DNA from: Bacillus solimangrovi
GTDB lineage: Bacteria > Bacillota > Bacilli > Bacillales > Bacillaceae_N
Assembly (NCBI RefSeq): GCF_001742425.1
Contig: NZ_MJEH01000008.1
Coordinates: 16,617 to 80,616 of the forward strand
DNA length: 64,000 nt
Reading direction: 5' to 3'
The notes below the pieces were generated by a model, which saw nothing but the letters and a program-made list of their open reading frames with translations, had not been told where the DNA came from and did not search any database. How positions within the stretch are numbered: position 1 is the stretch's first letter; each line of letters opens with the position of its first letter. The position numbers were made by a program, and so were the translations under genes. Below are positions 34,451 to 44,939 of this stretch, piece by piece.

Positions 34451-34511
34451 AAAGTGAAACTTCCATAAATGGAGGTATTCCTTCATCCTCCATTTATGGT
34501 TAGTTGAAACG
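34451..34511 (+). repeat. Dispersed hairpin repeat, full copy with 13-bp perfect stem
   Basis: AAAGTGAAACTT, CCATAAATGGAGG (34463-34475), loop TATTCCTTCAT, CCTCCATTTATGG (34487-34499), then TTAGTTGAAACG. Compared with the 30016 copy the stem bases have changed on both sides and still pair, which shows that the hairpin is conserved. Confidence 0.85.
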
Positions 34512-34586
34512 TGATAAATCATTACGGTTCTATTATTCACACAATTTTTCATTCTTTTCATCTTAGAAACAATTAACCGATGAAGA

Positions 34587-36089
34587 TTAACTATGAACTA
34601 ATTGTTTTTCGTTTAGATTAAGTGCCTCTGCCGTTGAAGCAAGAATTTCCTCGAAAAGTTCTGGGTTGTCCACTAATGAGACATCATAAGATGGAAGCAT
34701 TTCTTTTATTTTCTCTTTCCACTCAAACATATGTTGTGGGAAGCATCTTTCTAATACTTCGAGCATAACTTGAACAGCAGTTGAAGCACCTGGAGAAGCA
34801 CCTAACAATGCTGCTACTGATCCATCAGCAGCACTTACTACTTCCGTACCAAATTGAAGTGTTCCTTTACCGCCGTCTTCAGTGTCTTTAATTACTTGCA
34901 CACGTTGACCAGCTACTACAATATCCCAATCTTCACTTTTCGCATTCGGTATAAACTCTCGTAATTCTTCTATACGCTTTTCTTTTGATAACAAGACTTG
35001 TTGTATCAAATATTTAGTTAGTGACATCTCTTTTGCGCCTGCTGCTAACATCGTAAATACGTTATTTGGTTTTACAGAACCGATCAAATCTAAATTTGAA
35101 CCTGTTTTTAAGAATTTTGGTGAAAAACCAGCAAACGGCCCAAACAGCAATGATTTTTTGTTGTCGATATATCTTGTATCAAGATGTGGAACAGACATAG
35201 GTGGCGCTCCAACCTTAGCTTTACCGTATACTTTTCCATGATGCTGTTCTATCACTTCTGGATTGTTACATACCATAAACAGTCCGCTTACTGGAAAACC
35301 TCCAATACGTTTGGATTCAGGAATTCCTGTTTTTTGTAGTAATGGTAAACTTCCGCCTCCACCACCGATAAAAACGAACTTTGCAGTATGATATTCAATA
35401 TTACCGCTTTCAATATCATGCACTTTTACTTCCCACAAGCCATCACTCGTACGTTTCAGATCCTCAACACTGTGTTTGTAGTTTATCTCTACATTTTTTT
35501 CCTTTAAGTGATCAAACAATATGCGTGTTAAAGCACCAAAGTTTACATCTGTACCAGAATCAATTTTTGTAGCTGCTAGTGGTTCATTCGATGTACGACC
35601 TTCCATAATAAGTGGGATCCATTCCTTCAATTTTTCAAGATCATCGGAAAATTCCATTCCTTGAAACAATGGATTGTTTGATAACGCTTCAAAACGTTTT
35701 TTCAAAAATGATACATTTTCTTCCCCTTGTACTAAACTCATATGAGGGATTGGCATGATAAAATCCTGCGGATCACGAATCAGATTGCTTTTTACGAGAT
35801 AAGACCAAAACTGTCGTGAAAGTTGAAACTGTTCATTAATTTTTGTAGCTTTGCTAATGTCGACCGATCCGTCCGGCTTTTCGGCAGTGTAGTTTAGTTC
35901 GCATAATGCAGCATGGCCTGTACCCGCATTATTCCATTCATTTGAACTCTCTTCTCCTGCACTTGCAAGTTTCTCAAATACTTTTATTTCCCATTCAGGT
36001 GCTAATTCTTTTAGTAAAGATCCCAAAGTCGCACTCATAACCCCTGCACCAATTAATATAATGTCTGTTTTCTTCTGTAAGTTGCTCAT
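34587..36089 (-). CDS. mqo: Malate:quinone oxidoreductase
   Basis: FAD-dependent peripheral membrane enzyme that oxidises malate to oxaloacetate and passes electrons to menaquinone. The 500-residue length is the family norm. An N-terminal dinucleotide-binding motif ([12 protein letters not shown]), [18 protein letters not shown] and the C-terminal [18 protein letters not shown] are diagnostic. ATG follows GGGGG. Monocistronic. Malate use here may pair with citrate synthase at 47.8 kb. Confidence 0.96.
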   Translation of the reverse strand: MSNLQKKTDIILIGAGVMSATLGSLLKELAPEWEIKVFEKLASAGEESSNEWNNAGTGHAALCELNYTAEKPDGSVDISKATKINEQFQLSRQFWSYLVKSNLIRDPQDFIMPIPHMSLVQGEENVSFLKKRFEALSNNPLFQGMEFSDDLEKLKEWIPLIMEGRTSNEPLAATKIDSGTDVNFGALTRILFDHLKEKNVEINYKHSVEDLKRTSDGLWEVKVHDIESGNIEYHTAKFVFIGGGGGSLPLLQKTGIPESKRIGGFPVSGLFMVCNNPEVIEQHHGKVYGKAKVGAPPMSVPHLDTRYIDNKKSLLFGPFAGFSPKFLKTGSNLDLIGSVKPNNVFTMLAAGAKEMSLTKYLIQQVLLSKEKRIEELREFIPNAKSEDWDIVVAGQRVQVIKDTEDGGKGTLQFGTEVVSAADGSVAALLGASPGASTAVQVMLEVLERCFPQHMFEWKEKIKEMLPSYDVSLVDNPELFEEILASTAEALNLNEKQLVHS

Positions 36090-36753
36090 TATAAAATTAC
36101 TTACCCCCTACATATACAAGATAGAGTTAACATTCCCGCTTACAGGTTACAAAAAGCCTTCCGTACATGGAACATACCTTCTCTATTCTCATTATAAGTT
36201 TGCCATAATCTATTAAATTACCACCGATGAAAACACTTACTATTATCTGTTAATTATAAACTATTTAAAGATAATAAAAAAGTGGGAAAAGTGAGAAATT
36301 CGTACGGAAGGCTTTAAAAACATGCAAAAAAATGAATCGTAATTCAATTTTTTACAAGAATATCTCATAATTTAACTATTTTTTATTTGAATCTTCAATT
36401 CTTCTCATATACTGAATATACGATCTCCCTCTTAGGACTACACAAATTTTTGAAATAAACACTAAAAAAGAAGTTCACTATTGAACTTCTTTTTAATGGA
36501 ATAATTTTATATATTCGAAAAGACATCGAGGTTAATCGATCAATGACTTGATTTATCATATAAATTATAATTAACATAAATCTAAACAATAAAAAAAATT
36601 AATGACAGAATGAATTACCTAATTTAAGCTCCACTATTTCACATATTTATGTTTTCATATAATAAAAAGGAATGCCTCATTCGAAAAGCATTCCTGTCTG
36701 TACAATTAATCAATTAAACTTAACTTTACTAAAAGACTTTTGGAACATTCGTT
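36090..36753. other. Long intergenic region with an orphan bidirectional hairpin
   Basis: A 664-base AT-rich gap. The mqo promoter must lie at its left. AAAAAGAAGTTCA/TGAACTTCTTTTT at 36465-36494 forms a 13-bp perfect stem with a 4-base loop and T-runs on both strands, but no gene ends next to it, so a small RNA or a lost gene is possible. A clear queD terminator lies at 36668-36695. Small frames across the region have no ribosome binding site. Confidence 0.5.
36668..36695 (-). terminator. Terminator of queD
   Basis: AGGAATGC (36668-36675) pairs with GCATTCCT (36688-36695) and on the minus strand runs into TTTTTATT. It lies about 60 bases after the queD stop. Confidence 0.8.
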
Positions 36754-37242
36754 TCACTCGTCTTCCATCCACTCTCGCTTAACTTCGGCATAACTAGTCG
36801 GGGTTTCATACAATCGAACAAATTCTACTCTTGCTTCATTATACTGTTCTTGTCTTTTTTCTAATGAAGTTTTCATCTGCTCATATATCCAGACTACCAT
36901 ATTTTCGGCTGTAGTGTTCATTTTTGGCAGCGTCTCATTTAAATAACGATGATCTAGATAAACTTCAATATCTTCTTTCCAAATCTGCTTAATATCCGTA
37001 AAATCAACGACAAGACCAATTTCATCTACAAATCCACTTATACCAAACACGACTTTGTACGTGTGACCGTGAAGATTTTTACACTTTCCTTCGTATTGGT
37101 GTAAATGATGTGCCGCATCAAATGTGAATTCTTTACTGACAAGCACTCTTTTTTGATGATATTTTAGCTCATTTCGTTTAATATCTTTATCTATTTTTTG
37201 TAAATTATCTACAATTCTAAAACCAAATAATTTATCTGTCAT
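36754..37242 (-). CDS. queD: 6-carboxy-5,6,7,8-tetrahydropterin synthase QueD
   Basis: Enzyme of queuosine/preQ0 biosynthesis converting dihydroneopterin triphosphate to 6-carboxytetrahydropterin. The 162-residue product starts at ATG 37242, which has AAAGGAGA in front; a longer frame has none. Zinc ligands and active site are present: FTFDAAHHL, KCKNLHGHTY (Cys and HGH), and the C-terminal Glu/Arg region. It stands alone, whereas queC and queE usually adjoin it, and no preQ1 riboswitch was seen upstream. A pterin-6-pyruvoyl synthase role is the alternative in the same family. Confidence 0.85.
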   Translation of the reverse strand: MTDKLFGFRIVDNLQKIDKDIKRNELKYHQKRVLVSKEFTFDAAHHLHQYEGKCKNLHGHTYKVVFGISGFVDEIGLVVDFTDIKQIWKEDIEVYLDHRYLNETLPKMNTTAENMVVWIYEQMKTSLEKRQEQYNEARVEFVRLYETPTSYAEVKREWMEDE

Positions 37243-37566
37243 ATGATTATCTCCTTTATGCAATAGCGTAAGCTTTCTAGTTGATTCTTTAAAAACAGTA
37301 TCTCTATGAATAGAAAGTAACAAGAAACCTTGTTTTCACAATAAAGATATTTCAACAAATCTACTATATTACTATAATTCATTTTTTCATTAATGAACGT
37401 TCATTCTTTTACAATTTCAGCACGATTCGTTTGTAGATTAGACCAGTAGATTTGAAATTTCATTCAATTTTGATAAAGTTAGGTAATATTGTTCTTATTT
37501 TAAATTAAAAACATACGACAGTTATGGCTAAGACAGAAAGTAGAACTCAGAAGAGGAGAGTTAGAA
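37243..37566. other. Divergent promoter region with a TetR-type palindrome
   Basis: A 324-base gap between queD and a hydrolase gene. AATGAACGTTCATT (37392-37405) is a perfect 14-bp palindrome of the kind bound by TetR-family repressors such as FadR. No other gene or RNA feature stands out. Confidence 0.5.
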
Positions 37567-38439
37567 TTGATTACGAATTATATAGAGCTTAAAAACTCAG
37601 TAAAAATACATGTCAGATATACAAACAAATTAGAAGAAACGATACTTTTCCTTCACTTTAGTTCTGGAAACTCACATATGTGGGACAGTATCATTCCTAA
37701 TTTTGAGAATAGATACAATGTGATTGTTCCAGAATTAAGAGGACACGGACAATCAGACTGTCCACCAACAGGTTATCATATTGATGACATGGCAAATGAT
37801 ATGTATTTATTATTAGAAGAATTACAGGTTGATAATTGTCATATCGTTGGTAGCTCACTAGGTGCAGAAGTTGCTTTAAGCCTTGCAGCATCACATCCAA
37901 CTTTGGTTAAATCAATTATTTGTGAAGGGGCTCTATATAACGAATTTGGGGAGTATGGATTATTTAACGGAAGCGAAGAAGAAATAACAGAAATAAGAAA
38001 TAAGCTACGATCAGAACTAATGGAATTTAAGAGACCTATTTTTAACACAAAACTCGAATTCATAGATAACATGAAAAAACAGCTACAAGAGGAGAACATT
38101 TGGACTGAGCACTTTATAAATTTTGTAGAACATAATATGATGCAAACAGAAGATGATCATTACACAAATTGCTTTCCATTACATGCAAGGCAGGAATATA
38201 TTCAACACTATTGGGATTTCAAATTTGAGACATACTATCAGAAAATTAAATGCCCTATTCTATTTGTACTAAGTGATGAAGAGTGGAATAATCCAAAGAT
38301 TAGAAAGATCGTTGACAGATTTTCTTCATTTGTAGAAAACAGTGAAATCACTCATATTCAAGGTGCAAAACACGCTTACGTTTGGATGCAGTTTCCTAAG
38401 GTAATGAGTAACCATATTTATGATTTTTTAAATACTTAA
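37567..38439 (+). CDS. Alpha/beta-hydrolase fold protein
   Basis: A 290-residue cytoplasmic hydrolase with TTG start after GAGGAGAG. Oxyanion and nucleophile regions are LHFSSGNSHMWD and VGSSLGAEVAL (Ser nucleophile), Asp in LVLSDEEWNN-like region and the catalytic His in GAKHAYVW. A lid domain lies between. Substrate unknown; family members include esterases, haloperoxidases and lactonases. Followed by a terminator-like hairpin. Confidence 0.85.
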   Translation: MITNYIELKNSVKIHVRYTNKLEETILFLHFSSGNSHMWDSIIPNFENRYNVIVPELRGHGQSDCPPTGYHIDDMANDMYLLLEELQVDNCHIVGSSLGAEVALSLAASHPTLVKSIICEGALYNEFGEYGLFNGSEEEITEIRNKLRSELMEFKRPIFNTKLEFIDNMKKQLQEENIWTEHFINFVEHNMMQTEDDHYTNCFPLHARQEYIQHYWDFKFETYYQKIKCPILFVLSDEEWNNPKIRKIVDRFSSFVENSEITHIQGAKHAYVWMQFPKVMSNHIYDFLNT

Positions 38440-38490
38440 AAACAATTATCCAATTTCCTAGTATGATTTTTCGGATCTTACCTTCATGGG

Positions 38491-38524
38491 AGTGAGGGAG
38501 TTCATTCTCCCCTACTCTTTTCTT
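38491..38524 (+). terminator. Terminator-like hairpin after the hydrolase gene
   Basis: AGTGAGGGAG and CTCCCCTACT form a 10-bp stem with one mismatch and one wobble pair around a 6-base loop, followed by CTTTTC. It lies about 50 bases after the hydrolase stop. Confidence 0.55.
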
Positions 38525-38574
38525 ACATATAATGAGATGAAGTAAAAAATCTATCGATATAATAGTTATTTCTT

Positions 38575-38606
38575 CTCCTACTAATTGGTTAGTTGAACCA
38601 ATTAAT
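38575..38606 (+). repeat. Partial copy of the dispersed repeat
   Basis: AATTGGTT-AGTTG-AACCAATT is a perfect 8-bp hairpin that contains GGTTAGTTGAA, the conserved 3' flank of the full repeats, but the main stem is missing. Confidence 0.45.
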
Positions 38607-38718
38607 TACTGACTCTTAATAACTCAAAATTTGACCATGCACCTCACATATTTAAACTTCATTGACTTTCCTATAATTCAAATTGGAGACTTAGTATCAA
38701 TTGACACATGGTATACAA

Positions 38719-39708
38719 CTAACTTGTTAACAAAACCTTCCCCCTATTACCTTGGAAAAATTCAGTCCTACGAAGAGCTTCATGAACCTCAGTTAGTTCA
38801 TAGTGAGAATCTGGGTTCATCAACTTTAACCTGTTCTCATGAATTAGTGTTATCAGACGTTCAAATGTCTGTTGCCAAGTTTGAACAGACACTTGCTTAT
38901 TCCAATGGCGTAGATGAAACAACTTTACATTTACTTTTGCTTCTTCTGAAATCACAGCCCAATTAATAGGTATTCCTGACAATAGCCCAATCGTTAATAA
39001 AGTGCCTTTAGGTTTAACACAAAATGCTAATTCGGTTCCATCTTTCCCACCAACTGAGTCAATAGCAGCATTTGCACCATGCCCATTCGTTAATTCCATA
39101 ACAGCATTATTTAAGGATGTTTCTGATGTGTTGATTACATTTGAAGCACCAAGTTCAAGTAACTTCTTCGTATATGTATTATTTCTAGTAACAGCAATTA
39201 AACGAAAACCTAGAATCTTAGATAACTGAGCAAAGATACGGCCAAGCGAAGAGCCGCAAGCATTTACAAGTAATACATCATCAGCTCTTAATGCCAATAC
39301 TTCTACACAAGAAAGCCAAGCAGTAATTGGATTAATATATAATTGTGCAGCTATCTCATCTTCAATTGAATCTGGAATAGAAACCGCCCATTGAGCAGGT
39401 GTTTTAACAAATTCTTGCCAAGTACCTTCCCCTCTTAATGGTAGAACACGACTCCCAATAAGTTGTCGAGAAACAGAGGGGCCAACATCCTCTACAATAC
39501 CAACACCCTCATAACCAGGAATAGATGGCAACGGAATTCGGTGAGAATATGCCCCTTGAATAGGCAGTAGATCAGATGGATTGATAGGGCGATTTGTCAT
39601 ACGAACTAGAATCTCTCCATCCAATGGGGATTGAATATCTTTATATTCAACTCTTAAAACATCTATAGGGCTTCCAAACTCATAAAATTTAATACATTTG
39701 GCATCCAA
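38719..39708 (-). CDS. Zinc-free MDR-family oxidoreductase (quinone oxidoreductase-like)
   Basis: A 329-residue NADPH-dependent medium-chain dehydrogenase/reductase. TTG start after AAAGGAG. The N-terminal GroES-like domain (PSDLLPIQGAY, PGYEGVGIVEDVG) is followed by a Rossmann domain with NACGSSLGRIFAQL and NGHGANAAIDSVGG. The catalytic zinc ligands of alcohol dehydrogenases are absent, which places it with quinone or enoyl reductases. Monocistronic. It converges on the hydrolase gene. Substrate unknown. Confidence 0.88.
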   Translation of the reverse strand: MDAKCIKFYEFGSPIDVLRVEYKDIQSPLDGEILVRMTNRPINPSDLLPIQGAYSHRIPLPSIPGYEGVGIVEDVGPSVSRQLIGSRVLPLRGEGTWQEFVKTPAQWAVSIPDSIEDEIAAQLYINPITAWLSCVEVLALRADDVLLVNACGSSLGRIFAQLSKILGFRLIAVTRNNTYTKKLLELGASNVINTSETSLNNAVMELTNGHGANAAIDSVGGKDGTELAFCVKPKGTLLTIGLLSGIPINWAVISEEAKVNVKLFHLRHWNKQVSVQTWQQTFERLITLIHENRLKLMNPDSHYELTEVHEALRRTEFFQGNRGKVLLTS

Positions 39709-39994
39709 AATTCCGGCTCCTTTATTTTAAAATTCTGACAATTTAATAGTAAAGATTTCTTATACGTCGGGTGAATAACTATCTATTTCGCTTATATTAT
39801 TATATTTCCTTCTTCTTTCACAACCTGACCATAATATGATAATAATTTTTACCCTAGAAATTTTTCAGCTAAAACGTCTATAATGGAATTTTATTTATAG
39901 TAAAATTATAGATATGTATTTTAAAATCAAGGTTTATATAAGAATATATTCTTAAAAATGAGTACAAGTGTTGAATTGCAAGGAGTGAAATGTT

Positions 39995-40489
39995 ATGAAA
40001 ATACACATTATTGGTGGATCAGGAAGTGGAAAATCCACTGTTGCGAAGCAGTTAAGTGAAAAATATAGTATACCTCATTATGATTTGGATGCTATATTTT
40101 GGGACAAAAATGCTGAACAGTACAAGATAAAAGCACCAGTATTTATAAGGGATAACAAACTGAAAGAGATTGTTGGACAACCATCGTGGATAATTGAAGG
40201 TGTATATTTCACTTGGTTAGATCCTAGTTTTGCATTGGCTGACAAAATATTTGTCCTTCATACACCACTATCAGTTCAGGAGGAAAGAATTTGGAGTAGG
40301 TACTATCAAAGAAAAACAGGCTTATTATCCTCAACAAAAAAAGAAACCATCAACAGTGTAAACGAATTAATAGATTGGAACAAAAAGTATATCGAAAATT
40401 ACTTACCTAATTTTATTAACAATACTAAGTATAAAGATAAAATAATTCAGCTTGAAAACAATTTTGCCATTTTCGAATATATAAGCTAA
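39995..40489 (+). CDS. P-loop kinase of the FlaR/adenylate kinase-like family
   Basis: A 164-residue nucleotide kinase-like protein; ATG after AAGGAG. Walker A GGSGSGKST lies at residues 7-15; DLDAIFWDK and PSWIIEGVYF follow in the order seen in FlaR-type 'DNA topology modulation' kinases. The name of that family is historical and the substrate is unknown. Monocistronic. Confidence 0.85.
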   Translation: MKIHIIGGSGSGKSTVAKQLSEKYSIPHYDLDAIFWDKNAEQYKIKAPVFIRDNKLKEIVGQPSWIIEGVYFTWLDPSFALADKIFVLHTPLSVQEERIWSRYYQRKTGLLSSTKKETINSVNELIDWNKKYIENYLPNFINNTKYKDKIIQLENNFAIFEYIS

Positions 40490-40563
40490 TTTAGCAAACT
40501 ACTAGGTACGATTATTCATACTTAATTCAGCATGATATCTAGTTCTTATCTATCACACTCTAC

Positions 40564-40605
40564 AAAAAAAAATAAGCCTGTTCTGTAAAATATTCAAAAC
40601 AGGCT
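40564..40605 (-). terminator. Terminator of the copper operon
   Basis: AGCCTGTT (40575-40582) pairs with AACAGGCT (40598-40605); on the minus strand the stem is followed by TATTTTTTTT. It lies about 60 bases after the copZ stop. Confidence 0.8.
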
Positions 40606-40662
40606 CTTACTCATGTAAGCAATATCGTTCACACAAGTTGTGTTGTAAAATGATAGATTCTA

Positions 40663-40869
40663 TTATGCTACATCGTACCCTTGGTCTTCTACCGCTTCTT
40701 TTAATTCGTCTACTTTTACTTGATTTTCATTGTATTCAACGTCAACTTTACCATCTTTTAATGATACATTTACGTTACTAACACCCTCTAGCTCTGATAA
40801 CGCTCCTTTTACTGATTTCTCACAGTGACCGCACGTCATTCCTGATACTTGTAATGTTGTAATTGACAT
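40663..40869 (-). CDS. copZ: Copper chaperone CopZ
   Basis: A 68-residue cytoplasmic Cu(I) chaperone. The ATG at 40869 fits AGGAG better than one two codons upstream. A single HMA domain has the MxCxxC motif (SGMTCGHCEKSV) near residue 9 and the ferredoxin-like VDVEYNENQ. It hands copper to CopA, which is encoded next upstream. Last gene of csoR-copA-copZ. Confidence 0.94.
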   Translation of the reverse strand: MSITTLQVSGMTCGHCEKSVKGALSELEGVSNVNVSLKDGKVDVEYNENQVKVDELKEAVEDQGYDVA

Positions 40870-40927
40870 ATTCATTCACTCCTATTTTTTATTAGTTGAT
40901 GTTCAAAAAGTCTCATTTTGAACACCC

Positions 40928-43351
40928 TTATATTTTTGCTCTCTTCAATCGAAGTGAGTTTGTAACGACAGATACTGAACTAAATGCCATTGCCGCTCCC
41001 GCAACCCATGGTGCTAATAATCCTACAGCCGCAATTGGAATACCTGCACTGTTATAAGCTAATGCCCAAAATAGATTTTGACGAATGTTTCTCATCGTTT
41101 TTCTACTTAAGTCAATCGCTTTTGGAATGAGTGTAAGTTCACCACCCATTAGTGTAATATCAGCTGCTTCGATCGCAACATCTGTTCCAGTACCGATTGC
41201 AATTCCGACATCTGCTGTTGCTAATGCTGGTGCGTCATTAATTCCGTCTCCAACCATTGCAACTTTTTTGCCATTGTTTTGGAGTTCTTTCACATGACTT
41301 GCTTTTTGTTCAGGAAGAACTTCTGCAAATACATGTTGAATACCTACTTGCTGTGCAATAGCTTGCGCCGTTCTTTCGTTATCACCAGTCATCATGTAAA
41401 CCTCAATGCCTTGTGATTGTAGTTCATGAATCGCTTCTTTAGCTGTTTCTTTCACTGTGTCAGCTACTGCAATAATACCAACTAAACGTTTATCAATTGC
41501 GATCATCATGGCTGTTTTTCCTTCTTTTTCAAATGTTTCTAGTTTTGATTCGAAAGAATGAAAATCAACTTCGTATTTTGTCATGAGTTTTCTCGTTCCA
41601 GCTAATACGTGATTGCCTTTTATACGAGCTTCTATACCGTGACCAGGTATTGCTTCAAAGTGTTCAACAGCATATTCTTCAGCACGCTTTTCTTTTGCAT
41701 ATTCTACGATTGCTTCTGCTAATGGATGCTCTGATGATTTTTCTGCTGTATATAAATAAGACAATACATCATCATCTTCTGCTTCATAATCTGTAACAAC
41801 AGGTTTACCTTTTGTAATTGTTCCTGTTTTATCTAACACAATTGCGTCAATCTTATGAGCAATTTCTAGATGCTCTCCACCTTTGAAAAGGATACCGTTT
41901 TCAGCACCTTTTCCTGTACCAACCATAATCGAAGTTGGGGTTGCTAACCCTAAGGCACACGGACAAGCGATAACGAGTACAGCAATTGCAACTTCAATTG
42001 CTTGTGGCAAGTCACCAGGAGCAACAAACATATACCAAATAAGAAATGTTACTGCAGCAATCCCAACAACAATTGGTACAAAAACACCTGAAATAATATC
42101 AGCCATTCTTTGGATTGGAGCCTTAGACCCTTGAGCTTCTTCTACAACACGTATGATCCCTGCTAATGCTGTATCTTTCCCTACCTTTGTTGCTTTCATT
42201 TCCAATGTTCCATTTTTATTAATCGTTGAACCTATAACATTATCACCGACTAACTTATCAACTGGAATCGATTCACCAGTAATCATTGATTCATCAATCG
42301 TTGAACGTCCTGAGATAACTTCACCATCTACTGGAATTTTCTCACCTGGCTTAACGACGATTACATCATTCACAACAACTTCTTCAATTGCAATCTTCAT
42401 TAATTGTCCATCTCTTATAACCGTTGCTTCTTTTGCTTGTAAGTTCAACAATTTCGAGATGGCTTCAGTCGTTCTTCCTTTTGCCAGTGCCTCAAATAGC
42501 TTCCCTACTAAGATAAGTGTGATTAATACTGCACTCGTCTCAAAGTACAAATGAGGCATATATTGTGGATTTCCAATTGTTTTGAATGCTTCAACTACAC
42601 TATAGAAATAAGCTGCTGATGTTCCAAGCGCAACGAGTACATCCATATTTGCACTTTTATTCTTTAATGATTTATATGCACCTACGTAAAATTGCCCACC
42701 GATGTAAAATTGAACTGGGGTAGCAAGTATTAATTGAAACCAAGGGTTCATAATAAATGCTGGCATTGGTATTCCTAAATCCCAAGGTGCATGACCAACC
42801 ATTGAATATAGCAGTGGTAGAGATAGTAAAATCGAAATAAATAGTTTCGTTTTTCGTTCCTTAATCTCTTCTTCTTTATGTGATGCCTTCTCTTCTCTCG
42901 TTTCTTTCAGCTTAGCATCGTAACCGAGCTTTTGAATTTTTGCGATAACGTCATCAACTGTCACAATACCTGGTTGTAATGTTAAAGACGCAGATTCAGT
43001 CGTTAAGTTGACAGGCGCAGATTCAATTCCAGACATTTTACTTACGACTTTCTCAATTCGTGTTGAACATGCGGCACATGTCATACCGTATATATCGAGT
43101 TCTACTTTATCCGTTACTACACCATAGCCAAGCTTGTTAATTTTAGAAAAAACTTCTTCTGGTTTGACTGCTTCAGCATTATATTTTACTGTTGCTGATT
43201 CCATCGCTAAATTGACATTTGCATCTACACCGTCCATTTTGTTTAACACTTTTTCAATACGAGTTGAACATGATGCACAAGTCATTCCTGTTATGCCAAA
43301 TTTCATTTGTTCATCTGTAGGAGGGTCTAGTACTTGATTTTGATCACTCAT
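40928..43351 (-). CDS. copA: Copper-exporting P1B-type ATPase CopA
   Basis: An 807-residue Cu(I)-efflux ATPase. ATG 43351 is used because CGGAG suits it better than one three codons upstream. Two N-terminal HMA domains (both with GMTCxxCS motifs, about residues 10-145), eight TM helices, TGES, the CPC copper motif ([13 protein letters not shown]), DKTGTITKG with the phospho-Asp, HP (SSEHPLAEA) and [10 protein letters not shown] are all present. It lies in the csoR-copA-copZ operon and should be induced by copper through CsoR. Confidence 0.97.
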   Translation of the reverse strand: MSDQNQVLDPPTDEQMKFGITGMTCASCSTRIEKVLNKMDGVDANVNLAMESATVKYNAEAVKPEEVFSKINKLGYGVVTDKVELDIYGMTCAACSTRIEKVVSKMSGIESAPVNLTTESASLTLQPGIVTVDDVIAKIQKLGYDAKLKETREEKASHKEEEIKERKTKLFISILLSLPLLYSMVGHAPWDLGIPMPAFIMNPWFQLILATPVQFYIGGQFYVGAYKSLKNKSANMDVLVALGTSAAYFYSVVEAFKTIGNPQYMPHLYFETSAVLITLILVGKLFEALAKGRTTEAISKLLNLQAKEATVIRDGQLMKIAIEEVVVNDVIVVKPGEKIPVDGEVISGRSTIDESMITGESIPVDKLVGDNVIGSTINKNGTLEMKATKVGKDTALAGIIRVVEEAQGSKAPIQRMADIISGVFVPIVVGIAAVTFLIWYMFVAPGDLPQAIEVAIAVLVIACPCALGLATPTSIMVGTGKGAENGILFKGGEHLEIAHKIDAIVLDKTGTITKGKPVVTDYEAEDDDVLSYLYTAEKSSEHPLAEAIVEYAKEKRAEEYAVEHFEAIPGHGIEARIKGNHVLAGTRKLMTKYEVDFHSFESKLETFEKEGKTAMMIAIDKRLVGIIAVADTVKETAKEAIHELQSQGIEVYMMTGDNERTAQAIAQQVGIQHVFAEVLPEQKASHVKELQNNGKKVAMVGDGINDAPALATADVGIAIGTGTDVAIEAADITLMGGELTLIPKAIDLSRKTMRNIRQNLFWALAYNSAGIPIAAVGLLAPWVAGAAMAFSSVSVVTNSLRLKRAKI

Positions 43352-43368
43352 ATGAATCATCTCCGTTT

Positions 43369-43689
43369 TTAAGATTTAGAGAACTGTTTCACAACCTTCA
43401 TTAACTCCTCAAGTGCTTCATCACCTGAACCTTCTTTAATAGCATCTGATACACAATGGCTTGCATGCCGTTCTAACAATTGAAAACCAACATTTTTTAA
43501 CGCTGAATTAATTGCAGAAACTTGAATGAGAACATCTACACAATAACGGTCATCTTCTATCATCTTTTGAATGCCACGAACTTGACCTTCAACTCTCCTA
43601 AGCCGCTTAATGAGCTGATCTTTTTCTTTATCACTACGCGGTGTAGCAAGCATCTTTCCTTCTTCGTTAACATGACAATCTTTTTCCAT
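43369..43689 (-). CDS. csoR: Copper-sensing transcriptional repressor CsoR
   Basis: A 106-residue four-helix repressor of the DUF156 family that releases DNA on Cu(I) binding. Copper ligands Cys-His-Cys are visible: Cys in RYCVDVLIQ, then [26 protein letters not shown] is the DNA-facing helix region. ATG after GAGGTGATG. It starts the copper operon and has a clear candidate operator inside its own promoter. Confidence 0.95.
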   Translation of the reverse strand: MEKDCHVNEEGKMLATPRSDKEKDQLIKRLRRVEGQVRGIQKMIEDDRYCVDVLIQVSAINSALKNVGFQLLERHASHCVSDAIKEGSGDEALEELMKVVKQFSKS

Positions 43690-43710
43690 TTGTCATCACC
43701 TCTTATACAT

Positions 43711-43739
43711 ATAGTATACCCTAGTATGGTATGTGTCAA
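43711..43739 (-). promoter_or_regulatory. csoR promoter with a CsoR operator between the -35 and -10
   Basis: On the minus strand TTGACA (43739-43734) and TACTAT (43716-43711) are 17 bp apart. The spacer carries the pseudo-palindrome GTATACC-CTAGTAT-GGTATGT (43714-43734 on the plus strand), which resembles CsoR operators of Bacillus (TACC..GGTA). CsoR binding would exclude RNA polymerase, giving copper induction. Confidence 0.8.
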
Positions 43740-43943
43740 CTACGAATTTACTTTTTCTTGAACAAATATCAAAACACACAGTTTATAAATAACGTTAGCT
43801 TTTGCAATCATAGCTTTCATAATACACTTCTATGTAGATTATCTACACCTTTCAAATGCTCTCTTGTCTATTTTTCAAACATTACTGTTCAAAAATTAAT
43901 ATTCATTTTTATTATATACCCCCCTATCGTTTCTTATCAAACT

Positions 43944-43970
43944 AAAAAACACCCTTCTACATGAAAGGTG
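43944..43970 (-). terminator. Terminator of the MBL-fold gene
   Basis: CACCCTT (43950-43956) and AAAGGTG (43964-43970) form a short stem with one mismatch; on the minus strand TTTTTT follows. It lies 30 bases after the MBL stop codon. The remaining 43740-43943 is AT-rich with no gene. Confidence 0.55.
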
Positions 43971-44000
43971 CTACTTGTTTAAAGATCATTATATTTTGAG

Positions 44001-44825
44001 TTACGTTTCAAATAAATCACCATTTAACGCTGCAATATATCGGTGTGCAGATTTTTGTACAGCAAGATTTGCATTTTCTTTAACAACTGATTGAAACGCA
44101 TTATATATTCTGTCAAACGTTATCCCTTGAACCTTTTCAGCTATTTTTTCTACTTTTGAAGCTGGAAGTGGAATTAAGTTAGGGTAGCTGTACATGAAAC
44201 TAACCCATTGACGGTCTGCAACAACTTGAATAATATCACCCGTTAATAATATCCCCTTTCCATCATTTCCATCTAACCAATGTAAAACTGTTCCACCTTT
44301 AAAATGTCCCCCTAATCTATACAATGAAAGACCATCAGCTAATGACAATGATTCTCCTGCCCAGAACTCAATTCTTTCACTAGATCGATTCACCCATTCT
44401 TTGTCGTCCTCATGTATATAAATTGGTACGTTGAATATCTCAGCCCATTCTACTTGAGTCGAGTAATAATGTGGATGAGAAATAGCTATTCCGCTCAGCC
44501 CACCTAACTTTTCTACTTCATGAATTGTATGTTCATCTATATACGATACACAATCCCACATTAAATTAAATCCATTATTTTGAACGATATAAGCCGTTTG
44601 ACCAATTGCAAACTTAGGCTTAGTTGTAATACTGCTTAAACCTTTTTCCTCATATTTAATTTCATTTTCATATTCCTCTAAATCACGCATTGCTTGTAAT
44701 GTCGTCCACATTTGACCTAATGGATCAACATATTGTCTTTCTTCCGTACAAATTCTACATGTAAGAGGTGTCTGTTCCATTTTCTCATACTGAGTACCAC
44801 ACGTCATACAAATATAATGATTCAA
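44001..44825 (-). CDS. Metallo-beta-lactamase fold hydrolase with N-terminal zinc ribbon
   Basis: A 274-residue cytoplasmic protein; TTG start after AAGGGG. Residues 1-30 form a zinc ribbon (CMTCGTQY, TCRICTEER). The MBL domain has ISHPHYYS (a shortened HxHxDH-like metal site), the GGHFKGGTVL and LLTGDIIQVV regions. The first motif lacks the usual third His and Asp (HPHYYS), so activity may be changed. Function unknown. Monocistronic with a terminator. Confidence 0.8.
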   Translation of the reverse strand: MNHYICMTCGTQYEKMEQTPLTCRICTEERQYVDPLGQMWTTLQAMRDLEEYENEIKYEEKGLSSITTKPKFAIGQTAYIVQNNGFNLMWDCVSYIDEHTIHEVEKLGGLSGIAISHPHYYSTQVEWAEIFNVPIYIHEDDKEWVNRSSERIEFWAGESLSLADGLSLYRLGGHFKGGTVLHWLDGNDGKGILLTGDIIQVVADRQWVSFMYSYPNLIPLPASKVEKIAEKVQGITFDRIYNAFQSVVKENANLAVQKSAHRYIAALNGDLFET

Positions 44826-44939
44826 ATGGATTTCCCCTTTCCATTTTCATTTATATTTTTTAATTGTACTCTCTTCTGAAATAAGACCCTTTTTACGTTG
44901 AGAAAGAAACAATGAGTTGTTCATTATACTTTATGCATG

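Noticed and set aside
36395..36589. Minus-strand frame of 64 codons
   Set aside because: Spans the orphan hairpin; no start signal and no protein-like pattern.
37243..37330. preQ1 riboswitch upstream of queD
   Set aside because: The conserved preQ1 aptamer pattern was sought and not found.
38631..38966. Plus-strand frame of 111 codons
   Set aside because: Mostly antisense to the oxidoreductase gene; no ribosome binding site.
42153..42554. Plus-strand frame of 133 codons inside copA
   Set aside because: Antisense to copA, no start signal, composition typical of a reverse-frame shadow.
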